NCBI GenBank assembly: GCA_016868815.1
Contig: VGFQ01000010.1
Location: 1 to 64,000, forward strand
Length of the DNA: 64,000 bases
Reading direction: 5' to 3'
DNA from: Bacteroidota bacterium
GTDB lineage: Bacteria > Bacteroidota > Bacteroidia > Chitinophagales > Chitinophagaceae
Each line of letters begins with the position of its first letter. Position 1 is the first letter of the stretch. A program made the translations under genes and the position numbers. The notes below the pieces were generated by a model, which saw only the letters and a program-made list of their open reading frames with translations, ran no database searches and was not told the origin of the DNA. Below, piece by piece: positions 9,902 through 19,948 of this stretch.

Positions 9902-10483
9902 CTACCCGCTTGAGGTGACTGTTCCGTTTACTTGCGACCGACAAAACGCATTGAAGTCATCTTCGCCCACTTCATATTCCTCATCAGCCTCATCATCGGT
10001 GTATCGTTGGTAGAGGCGGTTGTTTCTGAAGTCTATGGTCAGCAGGTCGTCTCGTAAGACGACATTTTTCACCTCCGACCAGGCATATTTCCGGCTGCCA
10101 AGCCCGTTGAAGTGGATGCCTTGCGGGGAGAAACCGATTTCCGACTTCCTGGAAGCGTAGGATTCCAGCCATGCCAAGGCAAGGAAGGGGAGGCCTATGC
10201 CAAAGAAGGGAGGCACAACTATCATCCCAATGCCGGCGACAGCCAGACAGGGGGCATGGCGTATCGCCTGCTGGGCTCGCATCCGAAGGGCGTTGCGGAG
10301 TATGAATATGGCACAGGCCACGACAAAGAGGATGCTGGCTTTAGATTCTGCAATGCCGTAAGCGCGGTAGGCAAGGATCAGAAGTGCCAACAAGGAGAGG
10401 AGCAGGCCAAAGCGTTGGGTGGCTTTTCGGTTTGTATCCCGCAGCACGACCACATAGTCATAAACGGTCACATCGCGCCGCAT
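9902..10483 (-). CDS. Membrane protein with C-terminal PH-like domain
   Basis: 193 residues from the ATG at 10483, which sits 4 bp after the stop of the ureohydrolase gene. The frame extends further upstream but into that gene. Two N-terminal helices (LLLSLLALLILAY and ILFVVACAIFIL) and a hydrophobic hairpin (AVAGIGMIVVPPFFGIGLPF) are followed by a soluble tail of the bacterial PH/YcxB-like type (GIHFNGLGSRKYAWSEVKNV). The function is unknown. The close spacing suggests co-transcription with the ureohydrolase. Confidence 0.7.
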   Translation of the reverse strand: MRRDVTVYDYVVVLRDTNRKATQRFGLLLSLLALLILAYRAYGIAESKASILFVVACAIFILRNALRMRAQQAIRHAPCLAVAGIGMIVVPPFFGIGLPFLALAWLESYASRKSEIGFSPQGIHFNGLGSRKYAWSEVKNVVLRDDLLTIDFRNNRLYQRYTDDEADEEYEVGEDDFNAFCRSQVNGTVTSSG

Positions 10484-10487
10484 AGGC

Positions 10488-11540
10488 TCAGGAGTGTGAG
10501 GCGGCCAGGAAATGGCAGAGCTTGAAGAGGACCCTAGCACCTACATTTTCGTCCCATTCGGACTGGCTGATGCCGACTTCGCAAAGGTCAAATCCGATCA
10601 GGATACGACTCGACTCCAGCATACGACGGATGAGATAAAAGATTTGCTCTGTCTCAACCCCCCCTTGTACCGGCGTGCCGGTGTGTGGGCAAAGCTTAGG
10701 GTCCAGGCCGTCGATGTCAAAGCTGAGGTACACTTTTTCTGGCAGATGGTCGATGATGTCGTCTGTGATTTGCCTCCAGGTATCACCTTCGTACTGTCTT
10801 TCTTTGAGCTGTTTGTCGAAATAGGTGACGACGCGGTAGTCGCTGTTGCAGATGTATGACCATTCCGATGGGCTATAGTCTCGTACTCCGAGCTGTACCA
10901 GCCTTTTGACCTGCGGTATTTCTTCTAGGACGTTGTACATGATGGATGCGTGGGAATAGTCGAAGCCTTCGTACGATTTCCGGAGGTCGCAATGGGCATC
11001 TATTTGTAAGATGCCGAATTCCGGATGCCTTTCAGCGATGGCCCGTATGAAGCCGAAAGGGGTGCTGTGGTCTCCGCCTACGAGCCCGACCAGTTTGCCT
11101 GTCTGCAGCAGTTCGCTCGTCTGCTGATAGACCCAATCGTTCATGTAGCGACTGCCCTCGTTGACCTCACGCAGGGCTTTGCACATGAATTTATTGTTGT
11201 CGATATGTTCTCCCTGCGTGATGAAATTGATGTATAACTCTGCCTCTTTCCGGAGATAATCGCTCTTTTGGAGGATGCCCTTGTCTGGCGTCCGCATATG
11301 GAAGCCCTGGCGCCAGAAGCCGGTATAGTCCGGATCGAAGATGTCTACCTGTAGGCCTGAGCGTAGCAAATGCTCTGGGGCCCTGGCTGTTCCGGCGTGA
11401 TAGCTGGCGGTCACCTCCCAGGGCACGGGCTGCAGCACCAGGCGGGCGTCTTGCTCGCCGAAGGGAAGGCCGAAGATGTTGTTGTTGGGATTGCCCGCTG
11501 CATTTGGGTCGAAGAGAGATAGGTCTGTCATGTAAGACAT
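10488..11540 (-). CDS. Ureohydrolase (arginase/agmatinase family)
   Basis: 350 residues from ATG 11540. The upstream extension to 11765 lacks family similarity. The metal-ligand motifs of the family are intact: GGDHS, DAHCD and SFDIDGLDP. The family hydrolyses a guanidino group (arginine, agmatine) or formimidoylglutamate with a binuclear Mn centre. The subgroup with the long N-terminal extension (FGLPF then VPWEVTASYHAGTARAP) is common in Bacteroidota, and its substrate is not fixed by sequence. An AguA-AguB pair 6-8 kb away already converts agmatine to putrescine, so arginase or a different guanidine may be its job (inference). Confidence 0.85.
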   Translation of the reverse strand: MSYMTDLSLFDPNAAGNPNNNIFGLPFGEQDARLVLQPVPWEVTASYHAGTARAPEHLLRSGLQVDIFDPDYTGFWRQGFHMRTPDKGILQKSDYLRKEAELYINFITQGEHIDNNKFMCKALREVNEGSRYMNDWVYQQTSELLQTGKLVGLVGGDHSTPFGFIRAIAERHPEFGILQIDAHCDLRKSYEGFDYSHASIMYNVLEEIPQVKRLVQLGVRDYSPSEWSYICNSDYRVVTYFDKQLKERQYEGDTWRQITDDIIDHLPEKVYLSFDIDGLDPKLCPHTGTPVQGGVETEQIFYLIRRMLESSRILIGFDLCEVGISQSEWDENVGARVLFKLCHFLAASHS

Positions 11541-11593
11541 GCTGGGATGGGACAGGGATGTGATTTCGTCCGCTCGGAGCGACTTCAGAAACG

Positions 11594-11621
11594 CAAAATT
11601 ACCCTGATTTATGCGATGCAA
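11594..11621 (-). promoter_or_regulatory. Promoter of the ureohydrolase gene
   Basis: On the minus strand TTG (11621-11619), 17 bp and TAATTTTG (11601-11594) form a -33/-7 pair matching TTG-N17-TAnnTTTG. The ATG at 11540 lies 53 bp downstream, which supports that start over the longer frame that begins upstream of the promoter. Confidence 0.6.
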
Positions 11622-11730
11622 CCCAAAACAATTTTTTGATCCGGACAGAAGGCGACTGCCAGCATTGAACAAAAAATCAGCTGGGACCTTTTTCAATGTA
11701 GATTTGCCACTCTCCGGCAACAAAGCAGGC

Positions 11731-12168
11731 ATGAAGAAGATGCATATTATACTCCTGGTGGTCATCGCTGCGGTTATTGCAGGACTACTAACCTGGATGA
11801 AAGACCTCTCTACATACGATACGGTGGCATCCGCCCGACGAAAGGATGGCCGTTTCGTTCACCTCATCGCCCGGCTCGATCGGTCGGCGCCCGTGGTGTA
11901 CGATCCCATCAAAGATCCTAACTTCCTCTCTTTTCATGCACTGGACTCCCTTGGGCAGCGCACCCAAGTCGTCTACCGCAATGCCAAGCCGGTAGACCTG
12001 GAGCGGAGCGAACGGGTGGTCATGAAGGGGCGTATGCAAGGCGAGATCTTCGAATGCAGTGAGATTGTCCTCAAATGCCCCTCCAAGTATACAGAAGACC
12101 CAGGTGTGCAGATGCGCCGCTATGAAGGTGCGGGCAGTGACACTGCTGCTGCGCTGCTGGGATCTTGA
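11731..12168 (+). CDS. ccmE: Cytochrome c maturation heme chaperone CcmE, CxxxY type
   Basis: 145 residues from ATG 11731 (the frame is open from 11611). One N-terminal membrane anchor (IILLVVIAAVIAGLLTW) is followed by an OB-fold domain. CcmE carries heme covalently in the periplasm and passes it to the CcmF/CcmH lyase. In the well-studied enzyme the heme ligand is the His of HxxxY; here the site reads CPSKY (C116, Y120), the CxxxY form known from some other bacteria and archaea. It lies 21 bp before ccmF on the same strand, as expected for partners. Confidence 0.85.
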   Translation: MKKMHIILLVVIAAVIAGLLTWMKDLSTYDTVASARRKDGRFVHLIARLDRSAPVVYDPIKDPNFLSFHALDSLGQRTQVVYRNAKPVDLERSERVVMKGRMQGEIFECSEIVLKCPSKYTEDPGVQMRRYEGAGSDTAAALLGS

Positions 12169-12189
12169 GTTTCCAAAGACGAATGGTAC

Positions 12190-14670
12190 ATGCAGTACGA
12201 AGGCGAACACCTGTGGATCGGCCATTTAGGCCACTTCTGTACGATCTTGTCGCTGGTAGCCTCGCTGGTGGCTGTATATGCCTATGCCCGATCGACCGCC
12301 CTTGGTGACCAACCCTCCGTGGCTGCTTGGCGTCGGTTGGGACGCGTCGCCTTTCTCATCGATGCGGTCTGCGTACTAGCGGTCTTTGTGATCCTCTATG
12401 CCATCATCTACAACCACTGGTTTGAATACAGATATGCGCATCAGCATTCCAAGCGAAGCCTAGATGTGCAGTACCTGTTGAGCTGCTTCTGGGAAGGGCA
12501 GGAGGGTAGCTTCATGCTCTGGTCGTTCTGGAATGCTGTGCTCGGGTTGATCGTCATCCGGACGGCGCGGCAATGGGAGGCGCCTGTGATGGCAGTGATG
12601 TCTGTTGCGCAGGTATTTCTGGCTTCCTTCCTGATCGGGATTTATTTTTTCGACCTACGGGTGGGAAGTAGTCCTTTTGTGCTCATGCGAGAAGAATTTC
12701 CGCAGGCCCCCATCTTCCGCGACCCGCAGTACCTCTACAAATACTTAGTAGATGGCAATGGCCTGAACATCCTGCTACAGAATTACTGGATGGTGATTCA
12801 TCCGCCGGTGCTCTTTCTGGGCTTCAGCTCTACCATTGTTCCTTATGCCTATGCCATAGCGGGGTTGTGGCGGCGGGAGCACCGTTCGTGGACGGATCAG
12901 GCACTTCCCTGGTCGCTCTTCAGCGCCGGCATACTTGGCCTCGGCATCATGATGGGGGCTGCCTGGGCCTATGAGTCGTTGACCTTTGGAGGCTATTGGG
13001 CATGGGACCCGGTAGAGAATGCTTCTATGGTCCCCTGGCTGCTGCTGGTGGCGGGTATCCACACCATGCTTATTTTTCGCAGTACCGGTCATTCGTTGCC
13101 GGCCACCCATTTGTTCATCGCGGGCGCCCACATCCTGGTGTTGTATTCTACTTTTCTGACCCGCACTGGAGTGCTCGGAGATACATCTGTCCATGCCTTC
13201 ACCGGAGAGGGGAGCACCCTATATGGCCATCTGCTCCTCATGATTGCTGTTTTCACAGCATGGCCTCTTGCCTGGTACCTGCGTCGTAGGCGAGAGGTAC
13301 CTGTCGTGCGGGAAGAAGAGCAGATGTCGTCTCGCGAATTCTGGATGTTTATTGGTTCGTTGCTCAATTTTGTCTCTGCCGTCTACATTATCATCCTCAC
13401 CTCGCTGCCATTTTTCAACCGTCTCTTCGGCAGTCGTTGGGCCATTGGGGAAGATGTCTCCTTCGTCTACAACCGCGTGATGTTGCTAGTAGCCTTTGTG
13501 ATTGCCGTGCTCACTGCTACCACGCAATTTCTCCGCTATCGGCAGACACCCCGCGGGCATGTAAGGCCGCGTCTGTGGGTTGCCGTCCTCGCCGCCCTCG
13601 CTGGCGGCCTGCTGGTAAGCCTTTCCGGCATTCTGGACTACAATGTCTATGGCGCCGGATTTCAGGCAGGCATCCACATTACTCTGTGGGCATCGCTGTA
13701 CACCGTCTTCGGTAATGCCCAATATCTTTTTGCCGTGTTGAAAGGGAAGATGAAGGCTGCCGGCGCCTCCCTGGCCCATGCCGGCTTCGGCCTGATGCTC
13801 GTGGGCATCCTGATTTCATCTGCCGGGAAGGAGCTTGTCTCCCGGAACCGCACCGGTATCGCTGTCCCCGGCCTGAAAGATGCGCGGGGCAAGGACGAGA
13901 ATCCGCTGGAGAATGTCACGCTGATCCATCGGGCGCCCATGCCCATGGGCAGGTATGAGGCAACTTATACGGGAGACTCTACAGATCCCAAGGGCGACCG
14001 TGTCTATTTCAACATACAATTCCGGGAAATCGACAGCCTCACAGGCGTGACGGTCGACAGCTTTGTCGTCACCCCCAATGCCTTCCTGGTTAAAGGAGAG
14101 GAGGGCACGCAGCTGTCTTCTAACCCCGGCTCCAAACATTACCCAGGCAAAGACGTCTTCGTATACATTACTTCCTGGCTCAACCCCGATAATATCCAAG
14201 ACACAAGCTCCTTCCGCATGCAGCCTGCCTTGGAAGGGGATACCGCCTTTTACTCAGGAGGCTATGTGACGCTCGACCGCCTTATCGCGGCCAACCGGCA
14301 CAACAACAAGGACCTGCCGGTCGTCGACAGTGCCTGGCTGGCACAACTCACGGTGCATGCCTCCGATGGCAGAACCTTCTCGGCAGAGCCTGCCTTCTTG
14401 GTCAAAGATGGCTTGCCGGCTGTCAAGACCGACACCGTCTGGCAGCAGAACCTCTTGCTGACCCTGGGCCGCTCCGCGAATGGCCAGATAGAAATGGGGC
14501 TCCGTGAAACGGCCGCTGCCACCCGCTATATCACCCTCAAGGCGTACATCTTCCCATATATAAACCTGCTTTGGCTGGGGACCGTGCTTATGGTTGTGGG
14601 TTTTCTCGTGAGTGCCTGGCATCGCGTCCGGGGGCATGTGCGTGCCGTCAAAGGCGTTTCGGGCAGATGA
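12190..14670 (+). CDS. ccmF: Cytochrome c heme lyase subunit CcmF/CcsA family
   Basis: 826 residues, polytopic. The WWD heme-handling signature is present as GGYWAWDPVENASMVPWL (around residues 265-285), with surrounding conserved His residues (for example VIHPPVLFLG and the YSTFLTRTGVLGDTSVHAF region). A large periplasmic segment after about residue 550 ends in a final membrane helix (LLWLGTVLMVVGFLVSAW). It is longer than proteobacterial CcmF, as usual in Bacteroidota. With CcmE it attaches heme to apocytochromes c outside the membrane. ccmABC and ccmGH are not in the window. Confidence 0.9.
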   Translation: MQYEGEHLWIGHLGHFCTILSLVASLVAVYAYARSTALGDQPSVAAWRRLGRVAFLIDAVCVLAVFVILYAIIYNHWFEYRYAHQHSKRSLDVQYLLSCFWEGQEGSFMLWSFWNAVLGLIVIRTARQWEAPVMAVMSVAQVFLASFLIGIYFFDLRVGSSPFVLMREEFPQAPIFRDPQYLYKYLVDGNGLNILLQNYWMVIHPPVLFLGFSSTIVPYAYAIAGLWRREHRSWTDQALPWSLFSAGILGLGIMMGAAWAYESLTFGGYWAWDPVENASMVPWLLLVAGIHTMLIFRSTGHSLPATHLFIAGAHILVLYSTFLTRTGVLGDTSVHAFTGEGSTLYGHLLLMIAVFTAWPLAWYLRRRREVPVVREEEQMSSREFWMFIGSLLNFVSAVYIIILTSLPFFNRLFGSRWAIGEDVSFVYNRVMLLVAFVIAVLTATTQFLRYRQTPRGHVRPRLWVAVLAALAGGLLVSLSGILDYNVYGAGFQAGIHITLWASLYTVFGNAQYLFAVLKGKMKAAGASLAHAGFGLMLVGILISSAGKELVSRNRTGIAVPGLKDARGKDENPLENVTLIHRAPMPMGRYEATYTGDSTDPKGDRVYFNIQFREIDSLTGVTVDSFVVTPNAFLVKGEEGTQLSSNPGSKHYPGKDVFVYITSWLNPDNIQDTSSFRMQPALEGDTAFYSGGYVTLDRLIAANRHNNKDLPVVDSAWLAQLTVHASDGRTFSAEPAFLVKDGLPAVKTDTVWQQNLLLTLGRSANGQIEMGLRETAAATRYITLKAYIFPYINLLWLGTVLMVVGFLVSAWHRVRGHVRAVKGVSGR

Positions 14671-14767
14671 CGCAGCATTTTGTAATTTTAACGCCGTCTT
14701 GTATAGGAAGATGAGAAGGCATCCCTTATTTTGTCAGGGTTACTATCCATCTTGGCCATCTCTATCC

Positions 14768-15382
14768 ATGCCTGTTGACAGACTATACCGCTCGATCGCC
14801 TTCACCGCCGCCATCCTTGGAGCGACGGCTGGAAGCGCACAGTGGACGCCTGGTAAAAACGATACCTTGTTTGTCCCTGTGATCGTTGTGGCCGGGGATA
14901 CGATGACCTTCCGCGAACTGGAGATGGTGCTGGTGTATGGGCCCATGACAGAGGCGCAGCGTGAGGCCTACCGCCGCTGGACTAGGCTGCGCAATGCCGT
15001 ATACGTCACCTATCCCTATGCACGCAAGGCCGGGGCTGTTTTCAATGAGATCAATCGCCATCTTACCCACATCCCGGAGCGCAGAAAGCGGGAAGTCTAT
15101 ATCAAAAGCAAAGAGTCGGCCCTTCGGAAGGAATTCACCACGCCCCTCACCAACCTCTCCGTCTATCAGGGCAAAGTGCTCATGAAGATCATTAACCGCG
15201 AGACGAGCAATACATGCTACGACATCATACGGGAATATAAGGGCAGCTTTTCTGCCCGCTTCTGGCAGACAGTGGCATGGATCTTCGGCAGCAGCCTTAA
15301 ACAGGACTATAACCCCCTGGGCGAGGACGCAGAATTGGAGAACATCGTATTGGAAGTCGCCCGTATGTACGGAGATATCTAA
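14768..15382 (+). CDS. DUF4294 exported protein
   Basis: 204 residues from ATG 14768, which gives a signal peptide (LYRSIAFTAAILGATAGSAQ). The frame upstream overlaps ccmF and is not family-like. The mature protein, with MTFRELEMVLVYGP, a charged helical middle (IPERRKREVYIKSKE) and NPLGEDAELENIV near the end, matches the DUF4294 family restricted to Bacteroidota. The role is unknown. It is followed 37 bp later by bshB1. Confidence 0.75.
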   Translation: MPVDRLYRSIAFTAAILGATAGSAQWTPGKNDTLFVPVIVVAGDTMTFRELEMVLVYGPMTEAQREAYRRWTRLRNAVYVTYPYARKAGAVFNEINRHLTHIPERRKREVYIKSKESALRKEFTTPLTNLSVYQGKVLMKIINRETSNTCYDIIREYKGSFSARFWQTVAWIFGSSLKQDYNPLGEDAELENIVLEVARMYGDI

Positions 15383-15419
15383 TCTTCAGCGATAGCGGCC
15401 AGCAGTGTATCTTAGCGTT

Positions 15420-16163
15420 ATGAAGCTCGACATCCTCGCCATCGGGGTACATCCGGATGACGTAGAGCTCGGTTGTTCTGGAACACTCCTAAATGAGCGC
15501 CGCATCGGCAAGACAACCGGCGTCGTAGACCTCACCCAAGGCGAGCTGGGCACCCGCGGTACCATCGAAACCCGCTATGCCGAAGCCGCCGCCGCAGCGC
15601 AGATCCTTGGGCTATCCGTCCGGGAGAATCTATGCATGCGCGATGGCTTTTTTACAAACGACGAAGACCATCAAAAAAAGCTTATCCGCATCATCCGCAA
15701 GTACCGGCCAGAGATCGTCATCGGAAACATTCTGGGCGACCGACATCCCGACCATGGCCGCGCCGGACAGATGACCGCCGACGCCTGCTTTCTCGCGGGC
15801 CTTACCAAAATCCACACACAAGCTGACGATGGCAGCGAGCAGGAACGCTGGAGGCCTAAACTGGTCCTGCACTACCTGCAGGATTGGTACCATGAGCCCG
15901 ACCTGCTGATCGACATCAGCGACGTCTTCGAACAGCGTATGGAATCGATCCGGGCCTATCGCACCCAGTTCCATACCCCGGACACTGCCAGCGGCGCAGA
16001 TGGTCCACAGACCTATATCTCCACGCCAGACTTTCTCGACAGTGTCGTCGCCCGGGCCCGTATGTTCGGGAATCACATCGGCGTCCGGTACGCAGAAGGC
16101 TTCATCACCCGGAAAAAGATTGGCATCCGACAGCTCGATGCCCTGGTGCTCGTCGAAACCTGA
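15420..16163 (+). CDS. bshB1: N-acetylglucosaminyl malate deacetylase BshB1 (bacillithiol synthesis)
   Basis: 247 residues from ATG 15420. It is a LmbE/PIG-L-type zinc deacetylase with the motif GVHPDDVELGCSG near the N-terminus and GDRHPDHGRA in the middle. The family member BshB1 removes the acetyl group from GlcNAc-malate, the second step of bacillithiol synthesis. The start GTLLNERRIGKTTGVVDLTQGELGTRG is characteristic of BshB1. bshA and bshC are not in the window. Confidence 0.88.
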   Translation: MKLDILAIGVHPDDVELGCSGTLLNERRIGKTTGVVDLTQGELGTRGTIETRYAEAAAAAQILGLSVRENLCMRDGFFTNDEDHQKKLIRIIRKYRPEIVIGNILGDRHPDHGRAGQMTADACFLAGLTKIHTQADDGSEQERWRPKLVLHYLQDWYHEPDLLIDISDVFEQRMESIRAYRTQFHTPDTASGADGPQTYISTPDFLDSVVARARMFGNHIGVRYAEGFITRKKIGIRQLDALVLVET

Positions 16164-16190
16164 GCTGCTAACCCCAATAAAACTGCACAT

Positions 16191-17843
16191 ATGTACAGGA
16201 GGCAGTGGCCCGGCTGGATATATCTGGTGATGGGTTTGATATCATGCCAGGGACCTGTGGCAGACGTCGTATATCATAGTGGCTATATCTGGACCGGCGA
16301 TAGCAGCCTGCCAGCTGCCTCTGTCGTCGCCATCCAAGGAGACAAGATCGTCTATGTCGGCAACGACCCATCCGCTGCCCGGGGGCTACAGACCCTCATG
16401 GTCGACTTACAAGGTATGATGGTCATTCCCGGCTTCATCGACAACCACACCCATTTTCTGCTCGGTGGCTATAGCCTTCAGAGCGTGCAGCTGAAATCCG
16501 TTCGTTCAAGGCAGGCCTTTATCCAAACCGTTGCTGATTTCTGCCGAAACAGAAAAATGCCTGGCTGGATAAGGGGAGGCGACTGGGACCATGAGTCAAT
16601 GGGGGGAGCGCTTCCCGCCCGTGACTGGATTGATTCAGTCACAGGAGACATGCCCGTCCTGCTTACCCGCTATGATGGCCACATGGCCCTGGCCAACAGC
16701 CGTGCCCTGGCTTTGGCTGGCATCGACGCGCAGACCCCTAATCCATCGGGAGGGATTTTTGTCAAAGACGCTCAAGGCAGACTGACAGGCATCGTCAAAG
16801 ACGAAGCCATGGCCGTCGTCGAAAAGGCCATCCCACCCTACTCCCAGCAAGCGCTAGACAGCTTTCTCGAAAACGCCATGAGCCATGCACTCGAGCATGG
16901 TGTCACCGAAGTCGACGACATGAGCTATTTCGGCGGATGGAGGGAATGGGAGACCTATCGAAAGGCCGACCGTGACGGCAGACTCCGGCTGCGGGTATAC
17001 TCCTTCATGCCGTTGCGGGAGTGGCCAAGGCTCGACAGCCTGGTAGAGAAAGAAGGTCGCGGCACGGGACTGCACCGCTGGGGTGGGCTCAAAGGATTCG
17101 TTGATGGTTCCCTGGGATCTACCACCGCCTGGTTTCATGCGCCCTATCTGGATGATACCGTTACCAGAGGCCTTCAGGTGACAGATACCAACGACCTGCG
17201 GCAATGGGTCTTGGGAGCCGACAAGGCCGGCCTGCACGTGGCTGTCCATGCTATTGGAGACCATGCCAACGACTTTATCCTCGATGTGTATGAAGAGGCG
17301 GACCGTCGCAACGGACACCGCGACAGACGCTTCCGGGTGGAACATGCCCAACATCTGTCCGCCTATGCTATCAAACGCTTTGCCGCCCTTGGCGTCATCC
17401 CCTCGATGCAGCCCTTCCACCTCGTAGATGATGGCATTTGGGCGGGGAAAAGGATTGACACCCCTCGCCTACGAGGCACTTACGCCTTTCGCAGCCTCTT
17501 GGTCAGCGGCGCCATGGTCAGCTTCGGCTCCGACTGGACCGTAGCACCCCTCGATCCCATCGCCGGCATCGATGCAGCCGTCAACCGCCGCACAGCGGAT
17601 GGCAATAACCCTTCCGGATGGTTTCCGAAAGAACGGCTGACCGTAGCAGAGGCCCTGGCATGCTACACCTCCCACAACGCCTTCGCAGGCTTCCGGGACC
17701 AGGCACGCGGTCGCATCCGCATCGGCATGCAGGCAGACCTGACCGTGCTCGATAAGAATATCCTTGAGATGCCGACAGATAGTATTCGTACGGCTAGGGT
17801 GATGCGCACCCTGGTGGCAGGAAAGGAACAATTTGTTCGATGA
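16191..17843 (+). CDS. Amidohydrolase lipoprotein (YtcJ/NfdA-like)
   Basis: 550 residues. The N-terminus YLVMGLISCQG has a lipobox, so it is probably a lipid-anchored periplasmic protein. The metal-dependent hydrolase fold is shown by IDNHTHFLLGG, GGDWDHE, VHAIGDHAND, FRVEHAQHLS and GSDWTVAPLDPI, in the usual order for the amidohydrolase_3 group (YtcJ-like). Substrates in this group are N-substituted amides or ureas and cannot be predicted here. It follows bshB1 by 27 bp. Confidence 0.82.
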   Translation: MYRRQWPGWIYLVMGLISCQGPVADVVYHSGYIWTGDSSLPAASVVAIQGDKIVYVGNDPSAARGLQTLMVDLQGMMVIPGFIDNHTHFLLGGYSLQSVQLKSVRSRQAFIQTVADFCRNRKMPGWIRGGDWDHESMGGALPARDWIDSVTGDMPVLLTRYDGHMALANSRALALAGIDAQTPNPSGGIFVKDAQGRLTGIVKDEAMAVVEKAIPPYSQQALDSFLENAMSHALEHGVTEVDDMSYFGGWREWETYRKADRDGRLRLRVYSFMPLREWPRLDSLVEKEGRGTGLHRWGGLKGFVDGSLGSTTAWFHAPYLDDTVTRGLQVTDTNDLRQWVLGADKAGLHVAVHAIGDHANDFILDVYEEADRRNGHRDRRFRVEHAQHLSAYAIKRFAALGVIPSMQPFHLVDDGIWAGKRIDTPRLRGTYAFRSLLVSGAMVSFGSDWTVAPLDPIAGIDAAVNRRTADGNNPSGWFPKERLTVAEALACYTSHNAFAGFRDQARGRIRIGMQADLTVLDKNILEMPTDSIRTARVMRTLVAGKEQFVR

Positions 17844-17889
17844 AGGTCCCCATAATACTATGTGGTTCCTGCAATTGACCGTTGATCGG

Positions 17890-17897
17890 TAATTTTG
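17890..17897 (+). promoter_or_regulatory. Promoter -7 element of the agu genes
   Basis: TAATTTTG fits TAnnTTTG and lies 30 bp before the aguB start. The -33 element is not clear. Confidence 0.45.
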
Positions 17898-17927
17898 CTT
17901 TCTTGATCATCCATACACTCCATCTCC

Positions 17928-18800
<873 letters not shown>

Positions 18801-18872
18801 TGGGCTCTCCTTCCATGCCGATCTGGTGGCGGGAGACTTGTCATGTGGCAAACACATTGATCCAATTTTCGT

Positions 18873-19934
18873 ATGACAACCACGACACCACGTTCGCTGG
18901 GATATCGCTTTCCTGCAGAGTTCGAACCGCATGAGGCCACCTGGCTGAGCTGGCCGCACAAGGAAGCTTCCTGGCCTGGGAAGTTGGGGTCGATCTTTTC
19001 TTCCTATGCAGCGTTCGTGCATACGCTGGCCCGATACGAAGAAGTGCGTATCAATGTCTCCGGCGCGCACATGCAGCAGGAAGCAGCGCACATCCTTTCA
19101 GCGGCTGGAACTGATATGGGCCGTGTCCGTTTCTTTCATCATCCCACCAATGATGCCTGGTGCCGCGACCATGGTCCGGCATTTCTCGTAAACCCCTCGT
19201 CCGCACAACCAAAGATCATCGTCGACTGGGGATACAATGCTTGGGGCGACAAATATCCTCCCTACGATCTGGACGACGTCATTCCCACGCACATCGCCCA
19301 AAGCCTCCAACTTCCGGTCTTCCACCCAGGTATTGTCATGGAGGGCGGATCCATCGACGTCAACGGCGCCGGCACACTGATCACGTCTACGGCCTGCCTC
19401 TTGAATCCGAACAGGAATCCGCATCTGTCAAAGGCTGAGATAGAATCGTTTCTCTTAGACTACTACGGGCAAGAACAGGTGCTATGGGTGGATGAAGGCA
19501 TCATAGGCGATGATACAGATGGTCATATCGATGATACGGTTCGCTTTGTCTCCATGGACCGTGTCATCGCAGCGGTCGAGGAAAATCCCAGGGAGGAGAA
19601 CTATGCCCTCTTGCAAAGAAACCTGGAGCAGCTGAGGGGAATGCGGCTTGCCAATGGGCGGCCGCTGGAGATTATCGCCTTGCCCATGCCCGACCCAGTA
19701 GAATGGGAAGGACAACGACTGCCAGCCTCCTATGCAAATTTTTACGTTGCCAATGGCTGCGTCGTCGTGCCCACCTTCCGATGTGTAGAAAAGGACAGGC
19801 GTGCCTTGGGCATTCTTTGCGAATGCTTCCCCAGCCGGGAGGTGGTGGGTATAGATTCTACGGATATCATCTGGGGGCTGGGCAGCTTCCATTGCCTCAG
19901 CCAACAGGAGCCAGCGGTATCAATCGATGCATGA
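18873..19934 (+). CDS. aguA: Agmatine deiminase
   Basis: 353 residues, guanidino-group modifying (Porphyromonas-type PAD) family. Motifs are PAEFEPHEATWLSWPH at the start, NDAWCRDHGPAF, MEGGSIDVNGAGT, GDDTDGHIDD, and the C-terminal GSFHCLSQQEPA with catalytic C341. It converts agmatine to N-carbamoylputrescine and ammonia. It pairs with aguB just upstream. Putrescine from this route feeds polyamine synthesis. It converges on the PBP1A gene with only 14 bp between stops. Confidence 0.92.
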   Translation: MTTTTPRSLGYRFPAEFEPHEATWLSWPHKEASWPGKLGSIFSSYAAFVHTLARYEEVRINVSGAHMQQEAAHILSAAGTDMGRVRFFHHPTNDAWCRDHGPAFLVNPSSAQPKIIVDWGYNAWGDKYPPYDLDDVIPTHIAQSLQLPVFHPGIVMEGGSIDVNGAGTLITSTACLLNPNRNPHLSKAEIESFLLDYYGQEQVLWVDEGIIGDDTDGHIDDTVRFVSMDRVIAAVEENPREENYALLQRNLEQLRGMRLANGRPLEIIALPMPDPVEWEGQRLPASYANFYVANGCVVVPTFRCVEKDRRALGILCECFPSREVVGIDSTDIIWGLGSFHCLSQQEPAVSIDA

Positions 19935-19948
19935 GGCTATCATCGGCT

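Noticed and set aside
11541-11765. N-terminal extension of the ureohydrolase
   Set aside because: A good promoter lies inside it (11594-11621) and the extension is not family-like.
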